DNA from: Candidatus Ventricola intestinavium
Lineage (GTDB): Bacteria > Bacillota > Clostridia > Christensenellales > Aristaeellaceae
DNA length: 21,805 nucleotides
Assembly (NCBI GenBank): GCA_018715105.1
Contig: DVMG01000030.1
Span: forward strand, 1 to 21,805
Direction: 5' to 3'
Below the pieces are notes generated by a model. It worked only from the letters and a program-made list of their open reading frames with translations, was not told the origin of the DNA and did no database searches. Shown here piece after piece: positions 1 through 7,699 of the stretch (position 1 is its first letter; each line of letters begins with the position of its first letter). A program made the position numbers and the translations under genes.

Positions 1-297
1 GAGTATGGCATCTGGGCGCGCATCATCCTGCCGCTTTCAAAGCCCGCCATCGCAACGCTGTGCATCTTCACGTTTGTCAACACGTGGAATGACTACATGG
101 GCCCGATGATCTACCTGACCAGCGACCTGAACAAGACCATCCAGGTCGGCCTGCGCCGGTTCATCCAGGCATTCTCCGCCGACTATAACCTGATCATGGC
201 CGCCTCGCTGTGCTCGCTGCTGCCGGTCACCATCGTGTTCCTGTTCCTGCAGCGCTACTTCATCGAAGGCATTGCCACGACGGGCATGAAGGGCTGA
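1..297 (+). CDS. Carbohydrate ABC transporter permease, C-terminal part
   Basis: This is the C-terminal 98 residues of an inner-membrane permease of the MalG/LplC type (binding-protein-dependent sugar ABC importers); the start lies outside the window. The first visible residues, EYGIWARIILPLSKPAIATL, match the end of the EAA loop that contacts the ATPase. A hydrophobic segment with NDYMGPMIYL follows, and then a last membrane helix around LCSLLPVTIVFLFLQRYF. The ending YFIEGIATTGMKG is typical of the LplC/YtcP subgroup, which imports oligosaccharides. It stops 20 bases before the lyase gene, so it is probably in one operon with the glycan enzymes and brings in their substrate. The substrate itself cannot be read from this fragment. 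Confidence 0.88.
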   Translation, partial: EYGIWARIILPLSKPAIATLCIFTFVNTWNDYMGPMIYLTSDLNKTIQVGLRRFIQAFSADYNLIMAASLCSLLPVTIVFLFLQRYFIEGIATTGMKG

Positions 298-317
298 TCC
301 CACGGAGGATGGAGCCT

Positions 318-2141
318 GTGTTTGCACAGTATCTTGAAAAACACGACCTCGGCGCGCTGCTTGGCGCGCCGGGGACGTATCATCCCTATCCGCGCCGCAC
401 AGACCGTGCGGCGTGGTCTGGGCTCAGCGGGAAGAAGCGCGCGGCCCTTCTGGCCTGGGGCGACGAAGCGCGGCGCGGGTATCCGATGCTCACAGCCACG
501 CAGTTTCTGGCCTTTTCGCGCAGCGGGGACCGGCAGATCTATGAAAAGCCGTATTTCAGGCGGCGAGTGCTACTCATGGGCGCGGCGCTTGCCGAGTGCG
601 TGTGCGGCAGCGGCGCCTATCTGGATGCGGTGATCGACGGCCTGTGGTGCATCTGCGAGGAAAGCACGTGGGTGATCAGTGCGCACAACGGCAGCGACCA
701 TCCCGGCACGCCGCCGGCAAGCGAGCGCCCTCTGCCCGATGTGGACAATCCGTATGTGGATCTCTTCGCGGCGCAGACCGCTGCGGCTCTGGCCGATATC
801 CTGGAGCTGTTGGAAGACCGGCTGGATGCGGTATCCCCCCTGATCGCCAGGCGCGTGCGCCGGGAGATTGACAGGCGCGTGATCACCCCGTTCATGACGC
901 ATGATGATTTCTGGTGGATGGGCATGATCCGCCGTGACGTGAACAACTGGACGCCGTGGATCGTTTCCAATGTGATGGAGACGCTGCTGCTCCTGGAACG
1001 CGATGCGCACAGGCGCAGCGCGGGCATCGCGCGCGGCCTGCGCATGCTGGACCGGTATCTCGCCGTGCTGCCGGATGACGGCGGCTGCGACGAGGGTGCC
1101 GCCTACTTCAACATGGCCGGCGCGGCCCTGTTTGACGCGCTGGAGAGCGTGTATGAAGCCACAAACGGCCGGGTCTGTTTTTATGAGGAGCCGTTCCTTC
1201 GCCGCATCGCGGATTTCCCCGTCCAGGCCCATATCGCGGGGCCGTATTTCATCAACTTTGCGGACTGTGATGCCATGCCCCGGCTGGACGGCGAAAGGCT
1301 GTGCCGGATGGGGGAGCGGACCGGTAATCCGCGGCTCACGGCGCTGGGGGCGCAGATTCTTGCGGGGAGCGACGACGTCCGGCCGCTGGATACGCCGCAG
1401 ATGAGCCGCGTGCTGCATGCGCTCTTTGCCGGGGAGCCGCCGGTCTCTTTGCCGGAGGCGCCGCTGCGGGAGCCCGCCTTTGGGGCCCTGCCGGATCTGC
1501 AGGTTTTTTCCTTCAGAAGGGGTGGGCTGTATGCCGCGATCAAGGGCGGCCACAACGGGGAAAGCCACAACCACAATGATGTGGGCAGCTTGATCGTCTA
1601 TGCGGATGGGTGTCCGCAGATTGTGGACATGGGAAACTGCCTGTATACCGCCAAAACGTTTGGCCCTGAACGATACACCCTGATGAACACGCGCTCGATG
1701 TACCACAATGTGCCGCTCGTTGGCGGCGCGGAGCAGGAGGCGGGCCGGGATCATGCGGCGCGCAGCGTGCATGCGGACGAACAGGGCGTGAGCCTGGATA
1801 TCGCCGGGGCCTATCCGCGGACGGCGGGGCTGTGCTCGCTTGTGCGCTCGCTTGAAATGGGGGAGACGGGCATCCTTCTGCGCGACAGCTTGCGCCTGAA
1901 AGAGGCGCAGACCATGACCTGGGTGTTTATGCTGCGCAGTGAGCCGCGCCTTGAGCCCGGCCGTGCTGTGTTTGGGCCGCTGGCCCTGTGCTGCAGCCCG
2001 CAGCTGATCCCGCATGTGGAAGAAATTCCCGTGACGGATGCGCGCATGGCGCGCAGCTTTCCCGGGAGCCTTTGGCGGCTGACGCTCACAGGCGCACCGG
2101 GCTGTGAACAAGAGCAGACCTTTATGATCAAAAGGAGCTGA
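318..2141 (+). CDS. Heparinase II/III family polysaccharide lyase, apparently cytoplasmic
   Basis: A protein of about 607 residues, related to heparinase II/III-type lyases that cut uronate-containing polysaccharides by beta-elimination, leaving a 4,5-unsaturated uronate end. The N-terminal half is the helical toroid, with EESTWVISAHNG and a VNNWTPWIVSNVM segment. The C-terminal half carries the family signature HNHNDVGSLIVYADG (His417 onward), which supplies metal-binding and structural residues. I chose the GTG at 318 because GGAGG at 304-308 lies 9 bases upstream. The in-frame ATG at 309 directly abuts that site and is less likely. No signal peptide is visible. It lies between the permease and a DUF2264 gene, and the GH88 hydrolase further on would take its unsaturated products. 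The exact substrate (glycosaminoglycan, alginate-like or other uronan) cannot be told from sequence. Confidence 0.85.
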   Translation: MFAQYLEKHDLGALLGAPGTYHPYPRRTDRAAWSGLSGKKRAALLAWGDEARRGYPMLTATQFLAFSRSGDRQIYEKPYFRRRVLLMGAALAECVCGSGAYLDAVIDGLWCICEESTWVISAHNGSDHPGTPPASERPLPDVDNPYVDLFAAQTAAALADILELLEDRLDAVSPLIARRVRREIDRRVITPFMTHDDFWWMGMIRRDVNNWTPWIVSNVMETLLLLERDAHRRSAGIARGLRMLDRYLAVLPDDGGCDEGAAYFNMAGAALFDALESVYEATNGRVCFYEEPFLRRIADFPVQAHIAGPYFINFADCDAMPRLDGERLCRMGERTGNPRLTALGAQILAGSDDVRPLDTPQMSRVLHALFAGEPPVSLPEAPLREPAFGALPDLQVFSFRRGGLYAAIKGGHNGESHNHNDVGSLIVYADGCPQIVDMGNCLYTAKTFGPERYTLMNTRSMYHNVPLVGGAEQEAGRDHAARSVHADEQGVSLDIAGAYPRTAGLCSLVRSLEMGETGILLRDSLRLKEAQTMTWVFMLRSEPRLEPGRAVFGPLALCCSPQLIPHVEEIPVTDARMARSFPGSLWRLTLTGAPGCEQEQTFMIKRS

Positions 2142-2147
2142 AATTGG

Positions 2148-3968
2148 ATGAGCAACTGTGTAAGGGAAAATCCGCTGCGCTCGCGTGAGGACGTGGAGCG
2201 CGCCGCGATCCAGCTGATCACGCCGCTTGTCGACCTGCTCAGCCCGGGCAAAGCCCGGCTGCACCTGGGCGACACCGGCGCGGTCTATCCGGATGAGATC
2301 GCGCAGATGGAAGCCTTTGCCCGCCCGCTGTGGGCCATTGTGCCGATGCTCGCGGGAAACTGCGACGGCGTGGAGCAGCTGTGGGCGCACTGGCGCGAGG
2401 GCATCATCAACGGCGTGAACCCCCGGCATCCGGAATACTGGGGGGAAGTCGAGGATTTTGACCAGCGGCTGGTGGAGATGGCCGTGTTTGGCATGGGCAT
2501 GGCGATCGCGCCGGAAACGTTCTTCTTCAGCCTGCCCGAAGAGGCGCAGAAAAATCTGCACGCCTGGCTTGACCAGATCAACCACCATGACATGCCCAAG
2601 AACAACTGGACGTTCTTCCGTGTGCTGGTGAACATGGGCTTTATGGTTTGCCACCAGCCCTATGATGCGCAGCGCCTTGAGAAGGATTTTGCCATGATCG
2701 AGGAGCATTACGAGAAAGACGGCTGGTATTTTGACTATTTCAACCAGCGGGAATATTACACCATGTGGGCGTTCCATTACTATGGGCTGGTGTATGCGTA
2801 TGTGATGCGCGATCGGGATCCGGAGCGCAGCCGCATGTTCATCGAGCGCGGGAGGCAGATGGCGGCGGACTTTGCCTGCTGGTTTGACAAAAACGGCGAA
2901 GCGCTGCCTTATGGACGCAGCCTGACCTATCGCTTTGCCCAGGGCGCGTTTTACGCAGCGCTTGCGCTTGTGGATGCTCAGGCGCCGGGCGTTGATTACG
3001 GCGTCATGAAGCACCTGCTGCTTGGCAACATGCGCGCGTGGTTTAAAAAGCCCATTTTTACCCGCGACGGCGTTTTGACCATCGGCTACGGATATCCCAA
3101 CCTGCTGATGGCGGAGGGCTATAATGCGCCGGGATCGCCCTATTGGGCGATGAAGGTCTTCCTCTGCCTGGCTCTGCCCAAAGAGCATCCCTTCTGGCAG
3201 GCGGAAGAAAAGGAGTTTGACGCGCCGGCGATGAAGCTGCTTCCGCATGCGCGCATGCTGATCTCCCGCAGCGCGGATGGCAGCCACGTGATGGCCTTCG
3301 CCGCGGGAAACCGCGCGCATGAACACAGCCATGACGAAGCCAAGTATGAAAAATTTGTGTATTCCACGGTGTTCGGCTTCAGCGTATGCAAGGCGCAGAA
3401 GCTGCTCAAGGACGGCGCATTTGACAACATGCTGGCTCTGAGCGAGGATGGGGACACGTATCATCCGCGCTATGGCTGCGACGAATATGAGCTGACGGAC
3501 ACCTGCGTGCGCTCCGTATGGCATCCCTTCCGCGGGGTGACGGTGGACACCAAGATTTACCCTATGGGCGAGTGGCATGTGCGCGTGCATCACATCCATT
3601 CGGACCGTGAGCTGTTTGCGGCAGAGGGGGGCTACGCCATCTCGCGCGACGGATCGGACGGCAGCGTGATCTATGGCCAGCATGCACGCAGGCCGGAGGA
3701 AGTGACGGCGCCGGACCGCGCGGCGGTCCTTGCACCCTGGGGAGTGAGCGGCATTCTCGCCCTGCGCGGCTATGACGCGGGAACGGTGGTCATGCCGGAA
3801 CCGAACACCAACCTGATGGCGCCGCGCACGCTGCTGCCCACGCTGACGGCAAAACTGCCGGCCGGCGAGCATGTGCTGGTCAGCGCCGTGCTTGGGACGA
3901 AGACGGGCGGGCGCGATGCGTGGGAAAACCCGCCGACGGAGGTAATGAAGGATGGAAAAATGGATTGA
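2148..3968 (+). CDS. DUF2264 domain-containing protein, probable glycan enzyme
   Basis: A 606-residue protein recognised as the DUF2264 family (PF10022). The N-terminal part is an alpha-helical toroid-like domain with NNWTFFRVLVNMGF and YYTMWAFHYYGLVYAYVMRD, followed by GRSLTYRFAQGAFYAALAL from about residue 256. A beta-rich C-terminal half begins near HEHSHDEAKYEKF (His391). This resembles the layout of uronan lyases and family (alpha/alpha) hydrolases, so an enzyme acting on uronate-containing oligosaccharides is inferred; the catalytic activity is not established by sequence. The start ATG follows an AAAGGAG site at 2131-2137. It lies 6 bases after the lyase and its end overlaps the next gene by 17 bases, which implies translational coupling. 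No signal peptide is visible, so it probably acts in the cytoplasm. Confidence 0.85.
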   Translation: MSNCVRENPLRSREDVERAAIQLITPLVDLLSPGKARLHLGDTGAVYPDEIAQMEAFARPLWAIVPMLAGNCDGVEQLWAHWREGIINGVNPRHPEYWGEVEDFDQRLVEMAVFGMGMAIAPETFFFSLPEEAQKNLHAWLDQINHHDMPKNNWTFFRVLVNMGFMVCHQPYDAQRLEKDFAMIEEHYEKDGWYFDYFNQREYYTMWAFHYYGLVYAYVMRDRDPERSRMFIERGRQMAADFACWFDKNGEALPYGRSLTYRFAQGAFYAALALVDAQAPGVDYGVMKHLLLGNMRAWFKKPIFTRDGVLTIGYGYPNLLMAEGYNAPGSPYWAMKVFLCLALPKEHPFWQAEEKEFDAPAMKLLPHARMLISRSADGSHVMAFAAGNRAHEHSHDEAKYEKFVYSTVFGFSVCKAQKLLKDGAFDNMLALSEDGDTYHPRYGCDEYELTDTCVRSVWHPFRGVTVDTKIYPMGEWHVRVHHIHSDRELFAAEGGYAISRDGSDGSVIYGQHARRPEEVTAPDRAAVLAPWGVSGILALRGYDAGTVVMPEPNTNLMAPRTLLPTLTAKLPAGEHVLVSAVLGTKTGGRDAWENPPTEVMKDGKMD

Positions 3969-5079
3969 CGAGGCTTTTTCCCGTGCATGCGCCAAGTTTA
4001 AGCGCGGCGCCGGGATGGCTGCGCAGCAGGGGATCATTCCCTACAAGAGCGAGGGAGGAAAATACGTGCCTTCCCCGTTTGACGGCAACAGCTGGTGGAC
4101 GGGCGGCTTCTGGCCGGGCATCATGTGGCAGCTTTACAAGGCCACGGGCGAAGAGGTTTACAAAGCCGAGGCCCTGCGCACGGAGGAGCTGCTCACCCGT
4201 GAGCTGATGACGTTTGACCTGCTCAACCATGACGTGGGCTTCATGTATCTGCTCTCCTGCGGAGCGCATTACCGGCTCACGGGCGATGCGAAGGCGCGCA
4301 CGAATACGCTGCACGCGGCAACCCTGCTGGCCGGCCGCTTTAATCCCGCGGGCTTTATCCGCGCCTGGCCGGGGGAAGACCGCACGGGCTATGCGATCAT
4401 CGACTGCATGATGAACCTGAGCCTGCTTTACTGGGCGACCGAACAGACGAAAGACCCGCGCTTTGCGGCCATAGCCAAAATCCATGCGGATACGACCCTG
4501 CGGGAGTTCCTGCGGGAAGATGGCAGCAGCTGTCACATTGTGATTTTTGACCCGAACACGGGCAAGGCGCTGGACCGGCCGGGCGGACAGGGGTATGCGC
4601 CGGGCTCCAGCTGGAGCCGCGGGCAGGCATGGGCGCTTTATGGCTTCACGCTCAGCGGCATCAACACCGGAGAGACGCGCTATTTCGACGCCGCCCGCCG
4701 CTGCGCGCGGTACTTCATCGCCAACATTCGCGAAGATGGCCTGACGGACTGCGATTTCCGCCAGCCCAAGGAAGAAGAGCGGATTGACAACATCGCGGGC
4801 GCCTGCGCAGCCTGCGGCCTGCTGGAGCTGGCCAACGCCGTGGGGGGCGAAGAGGCGGAGGAATACCGCCAGGCGGCCATGCGCCTTCTGCGCGCGCTCA
4901 ACGATCTGTGCGCCGACTGGGGAGAGGACGCTCCCGGCATCCTGCAAAAGTGCACCGCCTCCTACCATGACGACGGCGCAGGACGGCATGTCAACATCCT
5001 TTATGGCGATTACTTCTTCGTGGAAGCCCTCTGCAAGCTGCGCGGCACGGATGCCCGGCTGTGGATGGCCAGAGCGTGA
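3952..5079 (+). CDS. GH88 unsaturated uronyl hydrolase
   Basis: A 375-residue glycoside hydrolase of family 88, the usual size for unsaturated glucuronyl hydrolases. These remove the 4,5-unsaturated uronate that lyases leave at the non-reducing end, by hydrating the enol ether. The two key acids fit the Bacillus enzyme (Asp88 and Asp149): here Asp94 in LNHDVGFMY and Asp151 in AIIDCMMNLSLLYW. SSWSRGQAWALYGF at about 219-232 is another strong family motif, as is NSWWTGGFWPGIMW near residue 47. GGAGG at 3938-3942 sits 9 bases before the ATG, inside the end of the DUF2264 gene, so translation of the two is probably coupled. No signal peptide is seen, which fits intracellular finishing of imported oligosaccharides. 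Very confident in the family, less so in the precise sugar. Confidence 0.93.
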   Translation: MEKWIDEAFSRACAKFKRGAGMAAQQGIIPYKSEGGKYVPSPFDGNSWWTGGFWPGIMWQLYKATGEEVYKAEALRTEELLTRELMTFDLLNHDVGFMYLLSCGAHYRLTGDAKARTNTLHAATLLAGRFNPAGFIRAWPGEDRTGYAIIDCMMNLSLLYWATEQTKDPRFAAIAKIHADTTLREFLREDGSSCHIVIFDPNTGKALDRPGGQGYAPGSSWSRGQAWALYGFTLSGINTGETRYFDAARRCARYFIANIREDGLTDCDFRQPKEEERIDNIAGACAACGLLELANAVGGEEAEEYRQAAMRLLRALNDLCADWGEDAPGILQKCTASYHDDGAGRHVNILYGDYFFVEALCKLRGTDARLWMARA

Positions 5080-5085
5080 GGCGGT

Positions 5086-5856
5086 ATGTACAGCATCAGC
5101 ATTGAGCGGGACGGGCGCGTGCTCGCCGCCGCACAGGGAGAAAACGAGGCCGCGCTGCTCTATCGCGGCGCTTATGAGCCGGGCGATGCGATTGTCTTTG
5201 CTTCGAGCACGCAGCATGTATGTGTGCAGGTGGATCAGGCGGTGGCGCCCGCGCGTGTCTACCTGCCGCAGGGTCGCTTTGTCTACCGTCCGCCGCTTGA
5301 AGGGGATGGCCTGGCCGTTTATCCGCCGCAGGCGTTCAGGGGAGAGATGCATCTGCTTTCCATCGTGCCGCAGGCGGACGATGCATACCGCAATCTGGCC
5401 GCCAACCCCGCGGATCAGCGCGGGCATGTCACGGCCTATCCGCACGCGACGGCCAACGTGGAGACGCGCAACGAGAGTGCGTTTGCCGCGCGCAATGTGA
5501 TCGACGGGCAGCACATTGCCTGCGGGCATGGCGAGTGGCCGTTTGGAAGCTGGGGCATCGGCGCGAGGACAGACGCAGAGCTAACGCTTGACTTTGGCCG
5601 CGAGGTAGAGATCGACGCCATGATCCTCTACCTTCGTGCGGATTTCCCGCATGACGCCTATTGGGTGCAGGGCACGGTGACGCTGGACGACGGATTTGAA
5701 AAAACATTTCCGCTGGAGGGACGGGATGGCCCGCAGCGCATCGAGCTGGGAGAGCATCGGGTGCGCTCCCTTCGCCTGCACAGCCTTGTCAAGTGCGATA
5801 TGCCCTCGGCGTTCCCGGCGCTGCGCCAGATAGAAGTATACGGGCATGACCTCTGA
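5086..5856 (+). CDS. Small protein with C-terminal discoidin-like (galactose-binding fold) domain
   Basis: A 256-residue protein, last gene of the glycan operon, starting 6 bases after the GH88 stop. The only ribosome site is a weak GAGG at 5078-5081 that overlaps that stop, so it probably relies on coupling. Residues from about 115 (NLAANPADQ) to the end look like an F5/8 type C or discoidin-type beta-sandwich: an ARNVIDG motif, then WGIGARTDAELTLDFGREVE, and the closing ALRQIEVYGHDL. This pattern is known from carbohydrate-binding modules. The first 100 residues are beta-rich and unassigned, with no catalytic motif that I recognise. No signal peptide or membrane anchor is visible, which is odd for a sugar-binding module. 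A role in holding or processing imported oligosaccharides is inferred from context only. Confidence 0.65.
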   Translation: MYSISIERDGRVLAAAQGENEAALLYRGAYEPGDAIVFASSTQHVCVQVDQAVAPARVYLPQGRFVYRPPLEGDGLAVYPPQAFRGEMHLLSIVPQADDAYRNLAANPADQRGHVTAYPHATANVETRNESAFAARNVIDGQHIACGHGEWPFGSWGIGARTDAELTLDFGREVEIDAMILYLRADFPHDAYWVQGTVTLDDGFEKTFPLEGRDGPQRIELGEHRVRSLRLHSLVKCDMPSAFPALRQIEVYGHDL

Positions 5857-5896
5857 CGGTGTATGCCCGCGTTTCCGGACTCAGGATGAATCCCTG

Positions 5897-5938
5897 CGGA
5901 CCGCTTTCTTTTAAACGAAGAAGGCGGCCCGTTTTTTT
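5897..5938 (+). terminator. Intrinsic terminator of the glycan operon
   Basis: The 5' arm at 5897-5910 pairs with 5918-5931, giving about 14 pairs with one A-C mismatch and one G-U pair and a 7-base loop. It is followed by seven T at 5932-5938. It sits 40 bases after the last gene of the operon and is a convincing Rho-independent terminator. Confidence 0.88.
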
Positions 5939-6065
5939 GCGCCCTTTCTGAAAAAGCATGAAGAACGCCTGCTCTGCCCTGCAATACGGGCAGGCAGTTA
6001 CTTCCCCTGCCCTTGTTGAGCGGAAATCAGGGGAAAAAAGGGCTTGTCAAGAAGGGGTCCGGCCA
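5939..6065. other. Intergenic spacer without a recognised feature
   Basis: Nothing that I recognise lies between the operon terminator and the MATE promoter. A 6-base inverted repeat, CTGCCC at 5974-5979 with GGGCAG at 5988-5993, could form a small hairpin, and a competing pairing GCCTGC with GCAGGC overlaps it. Short open frames here lack a ribosome site and family resemblance. Confidence 0.5.
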
Positions 6066-6094
6066 TTGATTTTTGAGAATACCTTCCCTATAAT
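6066..6094 (+). promoter_or_regulatory. Sigma-A type promoter of the MATE gene
   Basis: The -35 element TTGATT (6066-6071) and a perfect -10 element TATAAT (6089-6094) are 17 bases apart. Transcription would start near 6101, about 75 bases before the chosen start codon. No operator-like dyad is obvious beside it. Confidence 0.8.
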
Positions 6095-6135
6095 AAAGGG
6101 GAATGCGTGGGCGGATGACGAAGCCGGGCGGAACG

Positions 6136-6169
6136 ATGAAGACAGAGGACCCCTATGAAGACGGAGGAA
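6136..6169 (+). repeat. 19-base tandem duplication of a start-codon segment
   Basis: ATGAAGACAGAGGAC (6136-6150) recurs 19 bases later as ATGAAGACGGAGGAA (6155-6169). Both copies contain a start codon followed by a purine-rich, ribosome-site-like stretch. Because 19 is not a multiple of three, the first ATG is in a different frame from the MATE gene, whereas the second is in frame. Confidence 0.7.
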
Positions 6170-6175
6170 CGGCGT

Positions 6176-7540
6176 ATGCACAGAAGAGCTCAGGAGGAGC
6201 GCGGGCGGCTGATGACGGAGGGAAGCATCTGGAGGCAGCTTGTGCGCTTTTCCATCCCGCTTTTGATCGGCAATCTCTTTCAGCAGTTTTACAACACGGT
6301 GGATTCCATTGTGGTGGGCAACTTTGTCAGCACGCAGGCGCTGGCGGCGGTGGGCTCCACCACGGTGATCATCAACACGATCATCGGCTTTTTCACGGGC
6401 CTTTCCACAGGCGCGGGGGTGGTGATCTCACAGGCATACGGCGCGCAGGATCACAGGCGCGTGCAGGATGCGGTTCACACCACCCTTCTGTTCACCGTGC
6501 TTTCCGGCATCGTGTTTTCCTTCATCGGTGTGGCGGCGGCCCCGGCCATGCTGAGCCTGATGACGACGCCGCACGATGTGCTTGCCGATGCGGAGCGCTA
6601 TCTGGAAATCTATTTTTCAGGAGCCTGCACCGTGATCCTGTATAACATGGGTTCAGGCATCCTGCGGGCGGTGGGCGATTCGCGGCGGCCGCTGTATTTC
6701 CTGATCGTCTCGGCGCTGCTCAACGTCGTGCTCGATCTGCTGTTTGTGATTGCGTTCGGCATGGGCGTGGCAGGGGTGGCCATCGCCACGGTGATCTCCC
6801 AGGGCGTATCGGCCGTGCTTGTGCTCCTGGCGCTTTCAAAGAGCCACGAAAGCTACCGGCTCCGGGTGCGGGAGCTGCGCATCCACGGGCCCATGCTTGT
6901 GCGTGTGCTCGCGCTGGGGATGCCGGCCGCGATTCAGATGATGGTGACGGCGTTTTCCAATGTCTTTGTACAGGGCTATATCAATCACTTTGGCTCTGCC
7001 TGCATGGCGGGCTGGAGCTCCTATCTGAAGATCGACCAGTTTGTCATGCTGCCCATGCAGGCCATCGGCATTGCGGCCACCACCTTTGTGGGGCAGAACA
7101 TCGGCGCGCACAATATCCGGCGTGCCGAAGCGGGAACACGCACATCGCTTGCGCTGGCTGTGGGAATCACGCTTACACTTTCCGCCCTTTTGATCGCATT
7201 TGCCAGGCCGCTGCTGATGCTCTTCACCCCGGATGCGGATGTGCTGGACTACGGTGTGCTGTTTATCCGCACCAACACGCCGTTCCTGTGCATCTGCTGT
7301 CTCAACCAGGTGTTCAGCGGTTCGCTGCGCGGCGCGGGCGATACGAAGGCGCCGACCGTGATCATGCTCAGCTCGTTTGTCGTGTTCAGGCAGGTATACC
7401 TGTTTGTCATCTCCCGTGTGCTGCCGGGCAGCGTACAGGCGGTGTCTCTTGGCTATCCGCTGGGCTGGGTGCTGTGCAGCCTGCTTGCATTTCTCTATTA
7501 CTGGAAGAGCGGCTGGCGCGAACGGGCATGCGGCCTATAA
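6176..7540 (+). CDS. MATE family multidrug/toxin efflux transporter
   Basis: An integral membrane antiporter of about 454 residues in the MATE family, expected to expel cationic compounds in exchange for Na+ or H+. The family N-terminus is clear: MTEGSIWRQLVRFSIPLLIG, then NLFQQFYNTVDSIVVGNFV. Twelve hydrophobic segments in two homologous halves follow, the second half starting around ALGMPAAIQMMVTAFSNVFV, with GAGDTKAPTVIM near the end. Three in-frame ATG codons compete: 6155, 6176 and 6212. I chose 6176 because GGAGG at 6163-6167 is 8 bases upstream; 6155 has only AGAGGA, and 6212 has GGAGGAG at 12 bases. It is monocistronic, bounded by its own promoter and terminator. The substrate cannot be deduced. 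Confidence 0.92.
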   Translation: MHRRAQEERGRLMTEGSIWRQLVRFSIPLLIGNLFQQFYNTVDSIVVGNFVSTQALAAVGSTTVIINTIIGFFTGLSTGAGVVISQAYGAQDHRRVQDAVHTTLLFTVLSGIVFSFIGVAAAPAMLSLMTTPHDVLADAERYLEIYFSGACTVILYNMGSGILRAVGDSRRPLYFLIVSALLNVVLDLLFVIAFGMGVAGVAIATVISQGVSAVLVLLALSKSHESYRLRVRELRIHGPMLVRVLALGMPAAIQMMVTAFSNVFVQGYINHFGSACMAGWSSYLKIDQFVMLPMQAIGIAATTFVGQNIGAHNIRRAEAGTRTSLALAVGITLTLSALLIAFARPLLMLFTPDADVLDYGVLFIRTNTPFLCICCLNQVFSGSLRGAGDTKAPTVIMLSSFVVFRQVYLFVISRVLPGSVQAVSLGYPLGWVLCSLLAFLYYWKSGWRERACGL

Positions 7541-7565
7541 AAAAACGGAACCGGCATGATGCCGG
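7539..7565 (-). terminator. Possible weak terminator for the LysR gene
   Basis: The hairpin CCGGCA/TGCCGG (7551-7565, 3-base loop) is followed on the - strand by TTCCG and then a run of seven T (plus-strand A at 7539-7545, overlapping the MATE stop codon). The gap before the T run weakens it. It lies about 135 bases beyond the LysR stop. Confidence 0.4.
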
Positions 7566-7613
7566 CTGGCTCTCCCCCTCCGGCGGGAGAAAAGCGTTTT
7601 GCCGGCAGACGAA

Positions 7614-7643
7614 GGACCGCGAATTTTTTCGCGGCCCCTTTTT
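7614..7643 (+). terminator. Intrinsic terminator after the MATE gene
   Basis: CCGCGAA (7617-7623) pairs perfectly with TTCGCGG (7628-7634) over a TTTT loop, extended by a G-C pair on each side of an A-C mismatch. The hairpin is followed by TTTTT at 7639-7643. It lies 74 bases after the MATE stop. Confidence 0.85.
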
Positions 7644-7699
7644 CGTTTGGTCTGATTCATTTGGTTTCACAAGGTTCGTCTGGGAGAGACGGCGGGGCC

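Noticed and set aside
570..4037. A very long open frame on the - strand (over 1100 codons)
   Set aside because: It lies fully antisense to the lyase and DUF2264 genes, has a low-complexity Arg/His-rich composition and no domain; it is a by-product of GC-rich codon use.
5958..6158. A 66-codon + strand frame in the spacer before the MATE gene
   Set aside because: It lacks a ribosome site, crosses the MATE promoter and matches nothing.
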